Assembly (NCBI GenBank): GCA_021106775.1
Contig: JAIOTL010000470.1
Location: 1-5,683 of the forward strand
Origin: Planctomycetota bacterium
GTDB lineage: Bacteria > Planctomycetota > UBA8742 > SKZP01 > JAIOTL01
DNA length: 5,683 nt
Direction: 5' to 3'
Within the stretch, counting starts at the first letter, position 1. Every line of letters begins with the position of its first letter. The position numbers and the translations under genes are program-made. The notes under the pieces are model-generated. The model was not told where the DNA came from, made no database searches, and was given only the letters and a program-made list of their open reading frames with translations. This document shows, piece by piece, positions 1-5,683 of the stretch.

Positions 1-393
1 AAAATAGCTTTTTATTCATATCGGGATGGAAATCCTGAAATTTATGTTATGAATGCAAATGGTTCGAATCTAACAAGATTAACAAATAATTCTGCAGATG
101 ACTATTATCCTGTTTGGTCTCCTGATGGAACAAAAATGGCTTTTATTTCAAAAAGAGATGGAAATAGTGAAATTTATGTTATGAATGCTGATGGTTCTAA
201 TCAAACTAATTTATCAAATCATCCTGCAATTGATTATGGTTTTGTTTGGTCTCCTGATGGAACAAAAATGGCTTTTATTTCAAAAAGAGATGGAAATGGT
301 GAAATTTATGTTATGAATGCTGATGGTTCTAATCAAACAAATTTAACAAACAATCCTGCATGTGATTATTGTCCTGCATGGAAACCAAACTAA
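1..393 (+). CDS. PD40/TolB-like beta-propeller repeat protein, C-terminal part (5' end outside window)
   Basis: The reading frame is open from the first base and ends at TAA 391-393, so this is the 3' end of a longer gene; the ATG at 49 is an internal repeat methionine, not the start. The visible 130 residues are repeats of 44 residues built around [10 protein letters not shown], a basic-Asp-Gly turn (KRDGN), [11 protein letters not shown] and an Asn/Thr-rich tail. This is the PD40 (WD40-like) motif of TolB-type six-bladed propellers. The last repeat is cut short after AWKPN, as is usual when the N-terminal strand closes the ring (family knowledge). Such proteins are often exported and bind protein partners or glycans, but no signal peptide can be judged here. 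The gene is clearly more AT-rich than the dehydrogenase beside it. The stop lies 13 nt from the stop of the convergent dehydrogenase gene. The fold is secure; the biological role is unknown. Confidence 0.88.
   Translation, partial: KIAFYSYRDGNPEIYVMNANGSNLTRLTNNSADDYYPVWSPDGTKMAFISKRDGNSEIYVMNADGSNQTNLSNHPAIDYGFVWSPDGTKMAFISKRDGNGEIYVMNADGSNQTNLTNNPACDYCPAWKPN
1..393 (+). repeat. Tandem 132-bp coding repeats (44-aa PD40 units)
   Basis: Units begin at 112, 244 and 376 (GTTTGGTCT, GTTTGGTCT, then the diverged GCATGGAAA), a period of 132 bp. The stretches 112-229 and 244-361 differ at only about five positions by eye. The copy at 1-111 is the tail of an earlier, more diverged unit, and the copy at 376 is ended by the stop codon. 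Near-identity at the DNA level, not only the protein level, suggests recent duplication or gene conversion between blades. Confidence 0.85.
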
Positions 394-406
394 TTCAACT
401 CACAAA

Positions 407-1726
407 TTATCTACCGACGCCGAAATATTTGAAACCTGCCTGCTCCCAGGTTTTCGGGTCGAGAATGTTTTTACCGTCGAAAACAAACGGCATATGCATG
501 CGCTTGAAAACTTCTGCAGTGTCAATATCGCGATATTGCGCCCATTCCGTGCCGATGATTAATGCGTCCGCGCCATCACAGCAATCAAGCGGATTTTCGT
601 GATATTCGATATTTTTAATGTCAAGCTCGCGTTTTGCGTTCTCAAGTGCTTTGTAGTCCTGCACACTGAGGTTTACACCAGCATCTGCAAGCTTTTTGAT
701 GAGTTTTACTGCTGGCGAATCGCGCAGGTCATCCGTCTCAGATTTAAACGCAATTCCCCAGACCGCAATCTTTTTGTCCTTGAGTATCCAGAGTTCCCGT
801 TCAATTTTTCGGAAAAACCATGCAACCTGATTCTCGTTTGTCCGATGTGTTGCTTCCATTAGAGTTCCGTCAATGCCTAAGTCTTTTGCCATCTTAGCAA
901 ACGCAGGTGTATCCTTTGGGAAACAACTCCCGCCGTAACCGATGCCAGCTCTTAGAAACTCAAATCCGATTCTATCATCATGCCCGATGCCCTGCACAAC
1001 CTCGTCCACAGACGCGCCGATTTCATCGCAAACCTGCGCAACCATGTTGATGAATGAAAGTTTCATCGATAAAAAACCGTTTGCAGCATATTTCACAATC
1101 TCTGCAGATTCAGGTCGCATAACGAGGAATTTGCTGTTTGCTGTGTCAATAAACGGCTGATAAACTTCCTGCATTATTTTGCTCGCTCTATCATCGCGCG
1201 AGCCGATGACGATGCGGTCAGGCGACATTGCCTGAATCATCGCTTTGCCTTCCTGCAAAAACTCCGGATTCGACACAACGGAAAACTCGATTTTACTCTT
1301 GCTGTACCGGCGTATTGTTTCCTCGACCTTACCTGCTGTTTTCACCGGTACAGTTGATTTGTCAACGATGACCTTGAATTCACCATTTTCCAGATGTAAA
1401 GCAATATCCCGGGCAACCTGCTCGACATAAATCATGGACAAAGTTCCGGTTTTCTGGTCAAAAGGCGTTCCGACGCAAATGAAGATAACATCGCTTGTTT
1501 TAACAACTGTACTGAAATTATCGCTGAATTTTAATCTGCCGCTTTTCAGGTTTTTCGCGAAAAAATTATCAAGCTCAGGCTCGTAAATCGGTACAATGCC
1601 ATTTTTCAGGCTTTCCATCTTTTCTTTCTCTATGTCAAAACCGATAACGTTGTGCCCGACCTCAGCAAGCGAAACACCGGTTGTCAGTCCGACATATCCG
1701 AGTCCGATAATTCCAATGTTTTTCAC
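407..1726 (-). CDS. ugd: UDP-glucose 6-dehydrogenase
   Basis: The enzyme oxidises UDP-glucose to UDP-glucuronate in two NAD+-dependent steps in the cytoplasm, supplying precursors for capsule, exopolysaccharide or LPS sugars. The product is 439 residues, normal for the family. Visible motifs are the N-terminal Rossmann GLGYVG loop (residues 8-13) with acidic Asp31 after the second strand, VGTP (85-88), DKSTVPVKTA (122-131), NPEFLQEG (153-160), the central-helix Lys212/Asn216, the GYGGSCFPKD segment with catalytic Cys268 and Asp272, and the C-terminal UDP-binding half (WGIAFKSETDDLRDSPA, 323-339). I chose GTG at 1726 because it gives the family-typical KNIGIIGLGYVG start and has AAGGAG five bases upstream; the longer frame to 1765 adds 13 unrelated residues. 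The gene follows the lipoprotein gene by 43 nt on the same strand. The family call is secure; UDP-ManNAc dehydrogenase is less likely. Confidence 0.96.
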   Translation of the reverse strand: MKNIGIIGLGYVGLTTGVSLAEVGHNVIGFDIEKEKMESLKNGIVPIYEPELDNFFAKNLKSGRLKFSDNFSTVVKTSDVIFICVGTPFDQKTGTLSMIYVEQVARDIALHLENGEFKVIVDKSTVPVKTAGKVEETIRRYSKSKIEFSVVSNPEFLQEGKAMIQAMSPDRIVIGSRDDRASKIMQEVYQPFIDTANSKFLVMRPESAEIVKYAANGFLSMKLSFINMVAQVCDEIGASVDEVVQGIGHDDRIGFEFLRAGIGYGGSCFPKDTPAFAKMAKDLGIDGTLMEATHRTNENQVAWFFRKIERELWILKDKKIAVWGIAFKSETDDLRDSPAVKLIKKLADAGVNLSVQDYKALENAKRELDIKNIEYHENPLDCCDGADALIIGTEWAQYRDIDTAEVFKRMHMPFVFDGKNILDPKTWEQAGFKYFGVGR

Positions 1727-1731
1727 TATAT

Positions 1732-1737
1732 CTCCTT
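1732..1737 (-). promoter_or_regulatory. Shine-Dalgarno of the UDP-glucose dehydrogenase gene
   Basis: On the minus strand the sequence reads AAGGAG followed by ATATA and then GTG, a spacing of five bases. This near-perfect site decides the GTG start at 1726 against the upstream in-frame start at 1765. Confidence 0.88.
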
Positions 1738-1769
1738 GATTAATGAATCGTGATAACACTTTCAATTGT

Positions 1770-2357
1770 CTATTGAATTATGTCAAATATATTATTGCCG
1801 TTAATTTCAAAGTAAAGAATCTTCCAGCCGATGTTGTCCGCTTCCCAGATAATGTAAATTTTAATCTCAGAAGGTATTACAAGAGACTTATCCTCAATTC
1901 CAGAAAGTTTTTTGATACTGTCGTGAACAAGTTCACTCTTTTTAATATCTCGTATTAATTTTCCCTGAAATTCAGTATGACCTCTGCCAATCTGGTATTT
2001 TCCATCCAAATCATACTTGAAATTCAACTCAGATGTAATTGATACAAAAAGGTAGTTGCGGAATAGGAAATCGAAAGATTTAACGAATTTTGAGCCAAGT
2101 TCATATTTTTGAAGGAAAATATTCTGTGTACCTGCAAAAAGGTTGTCTGAAAATAGCATCCCAACTTCAGATGCATTTCCCACAAGAACCGAATTTTTCA
2201 TGCTGAAGAATTCGCCGACAGGTTCAATTGCCGGCAAGTCGCTGACAAAGTTTCTCTTTGGCGGCTCCGTACACCCGTATTGCGAAAGCAAAATCAGCAA
2301 ACAAATGAAAAATAAGCAACCCTTCAGCTTTTGTTTGCAACACTGGTAATAGGACAA
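1770..2357 (-). CDS. Putative lipoprotein of unknown function
   Basis: I do not recognise this protein. With a TTG start at 2357 it has 195 residues. The N-terminus has a basic n-region (KQKLKG, 8-13), a hydrophobic core (CLFFICLLILL, 14-24) and SQYGC with Cys29 followed by Thr-Glu-Pro-Pro, which reads as a signal peptidase II lipoprotein signal. Gln and Tyr at -3 and -2 are unusual for a lipobox, so plain export with another cleavage site is possible. The mature part is a short Pro-containing linker and then an alpha/beta-looking domain rich in Phe, Ile and Lys, ending with alternating strands (IKIYIIWEADNIGWKILYF), perhaps NTF2-like, but this is only an impression. No in-frame ATG lies between the upstream stop and the signal, so the start is a TTG or another rare codon and no clear Shine-Dalgarno is seen. 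It is immediately upstream of the dehydrogenase gene, 43 nt apart, and probably in one transcript. Confidence 0.6.
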   Translation of the reverse strand: MSYYQCCKQKLKGCLFFICLLILLSQYGCTEPPKRNFVSDLPAIEPVGEFFSMKNSVLVGNASEVGMLFSDNLFAGTQNIFLQKYELGSKFVKSFDFLFRNYLFVSITSELNFKYDLDGKYQIGRGHTEFQGKLIRDIKKSELVHDSIKKLSGIEDKSLVIPSEIKIYIIWEADNIGWKILYFEINGNNIFDIIQ

Positions 2358-2381
2358 GTAAACATGCGATTTTTTTTGACC

Positions 2382-2408
2382 TGCAAAGCTGACCTCAATT
2401 GCTTTACA
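2382..2408 (-). other. Possible leader hairpin upstream of the lipoprotein gene
   Basis: On the minus strand TGTAAAGC (2408-2401) can pair with GCTTTGCA (2389-2382), eight pairs including one G-U, around an 11-base loop. It lies 24 nt before the proposed TTG start and is followed by a run of eight A on that strand (2377-2370). It may be an mRNA 5'-leader structure; a chance stem in AT-rich DNA is also possible. Confidence 0.25.
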
Positions 2409-2464
2409 TGCTGTATGCAAAAAAAGCAGCCCTGCCTGCCCTATTTTCAATGCCGTGAGTAAAA

Positions 2465-2478
2465 ACAGGTTTACCTGT
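2465..2478. promoter_or_regulatory. 14-bp palindrome, operator-like, in the divergent intergenic region
   Basis: ACAGGT-TT-ACCTGT is a perfect inverted repeat with 6-base arms and a 2-base centre, the size and symmetry of a dimeric repressor site. It lies between the leftward lipoprotein/dehydrogenase pair and the rightward SPFH-propeller/nadD pair, 12 bp before a TATAAT (2490-2495) on the plus strand and near a TATAAC (2493-2488) on the minus strand. The regulator is unknown. Confidence 0.4.
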
Positions 2479-2568
2479 GATGGAAATGTTATAATTAATC
2501 TGGTTACAGACACGTTCCACCTTCGTGTTTTTGGGAATTTTAGAGTAAACCAAAGCCCGAGAATAGTT

Positions 2569-2579
2569 TATAATATAAT
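2569..2579 (+). promoter_or_regulatory. Probable -10 region for the SPFH-propeller/nadD operon
   Basis: Two overlapping perfect TATAAT hexamers occur at 2569-2574 and 2574-2579, 26-31 bases before the ATG at 2605, which would give a short leader carrying the GAGGA site. No good -35 is seen at the expected 16-18 base spacing, so either an activator is used or the match is partly due to AT richness. Confidence 0.45.
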
Positions 2580-2595
2580 AAATATAGAATATGAC

Positions 2596-2600
2596 GAGGA
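2596..2600 (+). promoter_or_regulatory. Shine-Dalgarno of the SPFH-propeller gene
   Basis: GAGGA followed by CAAT and then ATG at 2605. It selects this ATG over the in-frame GTG at 2455, whose extra 50 codons would run through the palindrome and the TATAAT motifs. Confidence 0.75.
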
Positions 2601-2604
2601 CAAT

Positions 2605-4752
2605 ATGACCATATTTTTTCAGCCTTACGAATTATATCGAGTAATAAATCTCAGCGATAATCAGAACAAGATTAAAATCCCGGAAGGCATTAATGTGCTT
2701 TATTTCAAGGGCAAGAATCTGGATAAACCTGAATTTATCAATTCTGGCGAAACAGTAAAGTACAAGAACGGAATGCTGCATTGTTTCCGAAAAACTCCTT
2801 TTGAGCTGTCAACTCGAATGAATAATCTGAAAACATTGAACGGCTATGATTTAACTGTTGATATGCAGATTCGGCTTGAGGTTACTCAGAAAGAATACAG
2901 CAATCACGCTGATTTCATTGCGACAATTGTTAACAATCGTGACAAAATCAAAGTTAGTGACATTGAAACGTACATTTTTCCTGAATTTAGGCGTGCTTTG
3001 GAAGATTTCGCCAAGACCAGAAATGTCTCTGAAATCGTGGAAACAGACCTTTTGCCGAAAATCGAAGTTTATCTGAGAAGTCAGCTCAATCGAATACTTA
3101 TATCTTCCGGGCTTGAGTTTCTGGGCATAACAAGGGCTTTGTTTCATTCGGATGAGTACAATAAGCTGAAATTTAACGATGCTGAAATGTTAAAAGAGCA
3201 GGAATTTCAACAACAAAACAAAGAGATGCGCGATATATGGGACAAAATTGAAAAGGACGAATCACTAGAAAAACACGAGTTCGAAGCATTCATGAAAGAG
3301 CTTGAGCACAAAAAAATCATTCATGAACTAAAACATTCGAAGGAACAATACGACGAAGCGTTAAAAAGCGAGGAAGCGTATAAAACGTATGAGGAACAGA
3401 AATTCAATATGCAGAACGCGCTTGAAAAACTGGAACTTGATAAGCAGTTGTCCCTGGATAGGAAAAAATTTCAGGAAAGACTCGAACAAGCAAAAATTGC
3501 TCTGCGCACGCTTGAAAATGCACCAACCGAATATTTTGTCTCATTAATCGAAGACGAGAAATTACGTGCGAAACTCTACGAAGAGTTGATTTTGCAGAAA
3601 ATGACTCCAGAACAGCTAAAACTCAAGAAATTCCCTGAAATCGATGAGCGAGTTGACAGGAAACTGCGCGATTTCTACGAAAAAATCAAAAATGAGATAA
3701 GCAAAGGATTTCAGAAAACGATTGAACCTGGATTGCAGGACAATGCTGATATGCCGATCATCACAATTGCTGATGTAAAAAGACGGACGAAACGGGTTCT
3801 ACTGCCAGTGAATCGGAAGGTTTTTGCATATCAACCAGGTTCGCTTGCTGGGGTAGAAACACCAAAAGAAACCTATGATTTCCAGAATTTTGAGCTTGGC
3901 TCAATTCGGTCTGTGAGTGTTATCAAGATGAATGGTGAGGATATGCTTGTTGCGGGTGCTCGCAGGGGTGTTTATATAACACCGATGTTTGATTCCACTC
4001 GAAATGAATCCACTAAGAAGATTCGCAGATATGCTCTATACACATCGAAAGACTTCGAAGGCGGTGTAAATTCGGTTGCACATATGCATGATTTTCTATG
4101 GTGTGCTCATTCGGAGGCAGGACTTCAGCGTATTTGCGTCGGAATCGAGGACATGCTGGCGGTTCCTGTGTTGCGCGAGATAACAGAGAAGGCACGAACT
4201 ATTCGGGGTATCACGCGGTACAAGAATCAGCTATTTTTCGCTGCGGATAATAATATTTACTCGTTTACACCAGAAACCGACGGTGGAATCAAACAAGAAC
4301 CGATAAAATATGAAGGTGCGACTGATGAAATCACGAGTTTTGTGATTTCCGAAAGTAAAGGTTCAATCACCGCTGGCACACGTTCGGGTTTAATGCTGCG
4401 CTGGGACATAGGTAATCCCTACGTTGCCCTTAAACTGAAAAAACAGAATAATACCGTGTACATGCTGAAACCCTTGAATATTGCATCCATCGAACACATG
4501 ATTTTCGGCAATAAACAGACAGGCGCAATTGCCATGACAATTAACAACGATGTGCTTGATATGCAGGTCGTGTACAAATGCAAAGATAAAATTCGCTGGG
4601 TCGACGGTGCCGATGATTTCATTTTCGGCACGACATCGGATTTGAATGCTGTAAATATCTGGTATTGCGAAGATATTGAGCATGTAATCTGGCGCATTGT
4701 TCCCGGCGGAAAGATACAGGATATCTGCCTTTGGACGGAGACAACGGTGTAA
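2605..4752 (+). CDS. SPFH/band-7-like protein with coiled coil and C-terminal WD40-like beta-propeller
   Basis: The product is 715 residues in three parts. Residues 1-185 look like an SPFH (band-7) domain: strand-rich start, TPFEL then LKTLNGYDLTVDMQIRLEV (76-93), a helix with DFIATIVN, and a terminal SQLNRILISSGLEFLGI (159-175) that resembles the end of SPFH domains. Residues about 190-370 are highly charged and helical (many E/K with Leu heptads), a long coiled coil of the kind that follows SPFH domains. Residues about 428-712 have six to seven repeated strands ending in small-residue turns: MLVAGARRGVYI (447-458), FLWCAHSEAGLQRI (497-510), QLFFAADNNIYSF (542-554), SITAGTRSGLMLRW (587-600), MIFGNKQTGAIAM (632-644) and FIFGTTSDLNAVNIW (672-686), then IQDICLW closing the ring. 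No transmembrane helix or signal peptide is visible, so it resembles soluble SPFH proteins such as the YdjI type rather than flotillins. A scaffold or sensor role is inference. It is coupled to nadD downstream. Confidence 0.75.
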   Translation: MTIFFQPYELYRVINLSDNQNKIKIPEGINVLYFKGKNLDKPEFINSGETVKYKNGMLHCFRKTPFELSTRMNNLKTLNGYDLTVDMQIRLEVTQKEYSNHADFIATIVNNRDKIKVSDIETYIFPEFRRALEDFAKTRNVSEIVETDLLPKIEVYLRSQLNRILISSGLEFLGITRALFHSDEYNKLKFNDAEMLKEQEFQQQNKEMRDIWDKIEKDESLEKHEFEAFMKELEHKKIIHELKHSKEQYDEALKSEEAYKTYEEQKFNMQNALEKLELDKQLSLDRKKFQERLEQAKIALRTLENAPTEYFVSLIEDEKLRAKLYEELILQKMTPEQLKLKKFPEIDERVDRKLRDFYEKIKNEISKGFQKTIEPGLQDNADMPIITIADVKRRTKRVLLPVNRKVFAYQPGSLAGVETPKETYDFQNFELGSIRSVSVIKMNGEDMLVAGARRGVYITPMFDSTRNESTKKIRRYALYTSKDFEGGVNSVAHMHDFLWCAHSEAGLQRICVGIEDMLAVPVLREITEKARTIRGITRYKNQLFFAADNNIYSFTPETDGGIKQEPIKYEGATDEITSFVISESKGSITAGTRSGLMLRWDIGNPYVALKLKKQNNTVYMLKPLNIASIEHMIFGNKQTGAIAMTINNDVLDMQVVYKCKDKIRWVDGADDFIFGTTSDLNAVNIWYCEDIEHVIWRIVPGGKIQDICLWTETTV

Positions 4753-4754
4753 AT

Positions 4755-5384
4755 ATGGATAAACCTATCAATCGAGTCGGTATTGTCGGCGGAAGTTTCG
4801 ACCCGCCGCATTTCGGGCATCTCGAACTTGCTCAGACAGCCCATAAGGCGTTCGGGTTTAGCAAAGTTCTGATGCTTTTAACTCCGGAACCACCGCATAA
4901 AACCGAAAATTCATTATCAAATTACAAACATCGCCTGAATATGCTGGGTTTACTTATCGAAAACAATCCGAAACTTGAAGCCTGTACAATCGAATTCGAA
5001 CGTCAGGGACCGCATTACACACTCGAAACTATACGCATGCTGAAGCAGAGAAATCCTGAAGTTGACGAATACTGGCTTATCGTCGGTTCGGACACTTTCA
5101 AAAACTTACATACTTGGTATAAACCCGAAATTCTTCTGAGGGAAGTTAAATTCTGCGTTGCAGCGCGTCCTGAATTCGACATCGATTATGTTTCAGCGTT
5201 GAAAGAAATCGCAACTTTTGAGAAAATCGATGAAATTAGACGGAATTTGATTCCAATGAAACCGAAAGACATTTCATCAACCGAAATCCGCAGAATTTGT
5301 GCAAAAGGACAACGGACAACAGGCATGACCTTTGAGAGCATAATCGATTATATATTTGAGCATAATCTTTACATAAATCGATAA
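4755..5384 (+). CDS. nadD: Nicotinate-nucleotide adenylyltransferase (NadD)
   Basis: NadD transfers AMP from ATP to nicotinate mononucleotide, giving deamido-NAD and pyrophosphate, the step before NAD synthetase in the cytoplasm; it is usually essential. The 209-residue product matches the family length. Motifs in order: GGSFDPPHFGH (12-22) containing the nucleotidyltransferase HxGH signature (His19-His22), PPHK (47-49 region), YTLETI (88-93) after Arg83, GSD (111-113) with Trp121 in HTWY, and ISSTEIR (173-179), the C-terminal ATP-binding motif. The ATG at 4755 lies 2 nt after the stop of the upstream gene with only a weak GGTG (4746-4749) before it, so translation is probably coupled. An in-frame TTG at 4731 would add eight residues and overlap the upstream gene; it is less likely because the motif spacing from 4755 is already typical. 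The common neighbour rsfS is not seen directly downstream. Confidence 0.95.
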   Translation: MDKPINRVGIVGGSFDPPHFGHLELAQTAHKAFGFSKVLMLLTPEPPHKTENSLSNYKHRLNMLGLLIENNPKLEACTIEFERQGPHYTLETIRMLKQRNPEVDEYWLIVGSDTFKNLHTWYKPEILLREVKFCVAARPEFDIDYVSALKEIATFEKIDEIRRNLIPMKPKDISSTEIRRICAKGQRTTGMTFESIIDYIFEHNLYINR

Positions 5385-5437
5385 TTCGCTATGATTGCAA
5401 CCTTAACTATTTTGGTTGTCATCCAGAAATAATGCTT

Positions 5438-5520
5438 TGTCATTCCCAACTTGATTGGGAATCCAGCGGAAGTGCGACATATTATTGAATTTCTGGATTC
5501 CTGCTTTCGCAGGAATGACA
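5438..5520. repeat. 83-bp REP/MITE-like inverted-repeat element
   Basis: The ends are TGTCATTCC and GGAATGACA, exact reverse complements, and the inner borders GGAATCCAG (5458-5466) and CTGGATTCC (5493-5501 region) are also reverse complements, so the whole element is one large inverted repeat. Each half also folds alone: ATTCCCAA-CTTGA-TTGGGAAT (5442-5462) and ATTCCTGC-TTTC-GCAGGAAT (5497-5516), both with perfect 8-bp stems. Elements with GTCATTCC...GGAATCCAG ends are dispersed through many bacterial genomes (established for Neisseria dRS3-type and similar repeats). It carries no T-run, but could still slow transcription or protect the nadD mRNA 3' end. Confidence 0.8.
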
Positions 5521-5568
5521 TAGGGGACGTAAAGAAAATTGGTTTTACCCAGCTTTGCGTTGCTCAGA

Positions 5569-5683
5569 ATGTTATGTAAACCGTTAGATGTTTATCAATA
5601 CTTATCACTTTACCCGCGAATTAAGAGTAAACGTTGCATGGCAAAAGTTATTGACGTAGAATTAAATTATAAACCATGGGTTT
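5569..5683 (+). CDS. Possible start of a gene running off the right edge
   Basis: From ATG 5569 the frame stays open for 38 codons to the window end; a second ATG at 5638 gives MAKVIDVELNYKPWV. The frame is open back to 5533. No good Shine-Dalgarno precedes either ATG (AAGAG is 10 bases before 5638). The residues are mixed and protein-like, but the stretch is too short to recognise a family, and chance openness is quite possible. If real, it begins 49 bp after the inverted-repeat element, or 117 bp if it starts at 5638. Confidence 0.25.
   Translation, partial: MLCKPLDVYQYLSLYPRIKSKRCMAKVIDVELNYKPWV

Larger units (their letters stand above)
5385..5683. other. Intergenic region downstream of nadD
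   Basis: This stretch holds a weak hairpin just after nadD (CAACC 5398-5402 with GGTTG 5414-5418, 11-base loop, no T-run), the inverted-repeat element at 5438-5520 and a possible gene start at the right edge. I see no convincing intrinsic terminator, tRNA or minus-strand gene. Confidence 0.6.

Noticed and set aside
1..393. CRISPR array, suggested by regular repeats
   Set aside because: The 132-bp period is in frame and encodes PD40 blades; there are no short direct repeats with unique spacers.
1727..1765. N-terminal extension of the dehydrogenase to 1765
   Set aside because: The strong AAGGAG and GTG at 1726 give the exact family N-terminus, and the extension covers the ribosome site.
1727..1769. 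Separate promoter for the dehydrogenase gene (TTGAAA on the minus strand)
   Set aside because: At 17-base spacing the -10 is TAATCA, a poor match, and transcription would start in or after the ribosome site.
2419..2447. Minus-strand terminator (GCAG...CTGC followed by seven T)
   Set aside because: The stem is only four pairs and no leftward gene ends upstream of it.
2455..2604. N-terminal extension of the SPFH-propeller protein from GTG 2455
   Set aside because: It would encode the palindrome and TATAAT motifs as protein, and ATG 2605 has a good GAGGA site; the extra 50 residues look like translated intergenic DNA.
4419..4844. Minus-strand open frames opposite the SPFH gene and nadD
   Set aside because: They are shadows of well-supported plus-strand genes and show no recognisable domain or ribosome site.
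5391..5422. Intrinsic terminator after nadD
   Set aside because: The stem is five pairs with an 11-base loop and no T-run follows; noted only as a weak hairpin.

Overview
The window looks like a piece of a bacterial chromosome from a Gram-negative-type (diderm) organism. Supporting signs are a probable lipoprotein, a UDP-glucose dehydrogenase of envelope polysaccharide metabolism, bacterial Shine-Dalgarno sites, tight gene spacing and a REP-like inverted repeat. No rRNA, tRNA or lineage marker is present, so I do not name a phylum. The genes do not read like a well-studied model lineage, and an uncultured or candidate-phylum genome is plausible (inference).

Layout, left to right: (1) 1-393 (+) is the 3' end of a PD40/TolB-type beta-propeller protein made of nearly identical 44-residue repeats, and it is much more AT-rich than its neighbours. 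(2) 407-1726 (-) is UDP-glucose 6-dehydrogenase, starting at a GTG behind a strong Shine-Dalgarno; its stop lies 13 nt from the stop of the convergent PD40 gene. (3) 1770-2357 (-) is a small putative lipoprotein of unknown function lying 43 nt upstream of the dehydrogenase and probably co-transcribed with it. (4) 2358-2604 is a divergent intergenic region with a 14-bp palindrome, a TATAAT-type -10 for the rightward genes and a possible leader hairpin on the leftward strand. (5) 2605-4752 (+) is a 715-residue protein with an SPFH/band-7-like N-terminal part, a long charged coiled coil and a C-terminal WD40-like propeller. (6) 4755-5384 (+) is NadD, nicotinate-nucleotide adenylyltransferase, starting 2 nt after the previous stop. 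(7) 5385-5683 is mostly non-coding, with an 83-bp inverted-repeat element and perhaps the start of another gene at the right edge.

The leftward pair links an envelope lipoprotein with UDP-glucuronate supply for surface polysaccharide. The rightward pair couples a possible scaffold protein (SPFH plus coiled coil plus propeller) to an essential NAD-biosynthesis enzyme. The coupling is seen in the sequence; a functional link is inference. The SPFH-propeller fusion is the most unusual item in the window.
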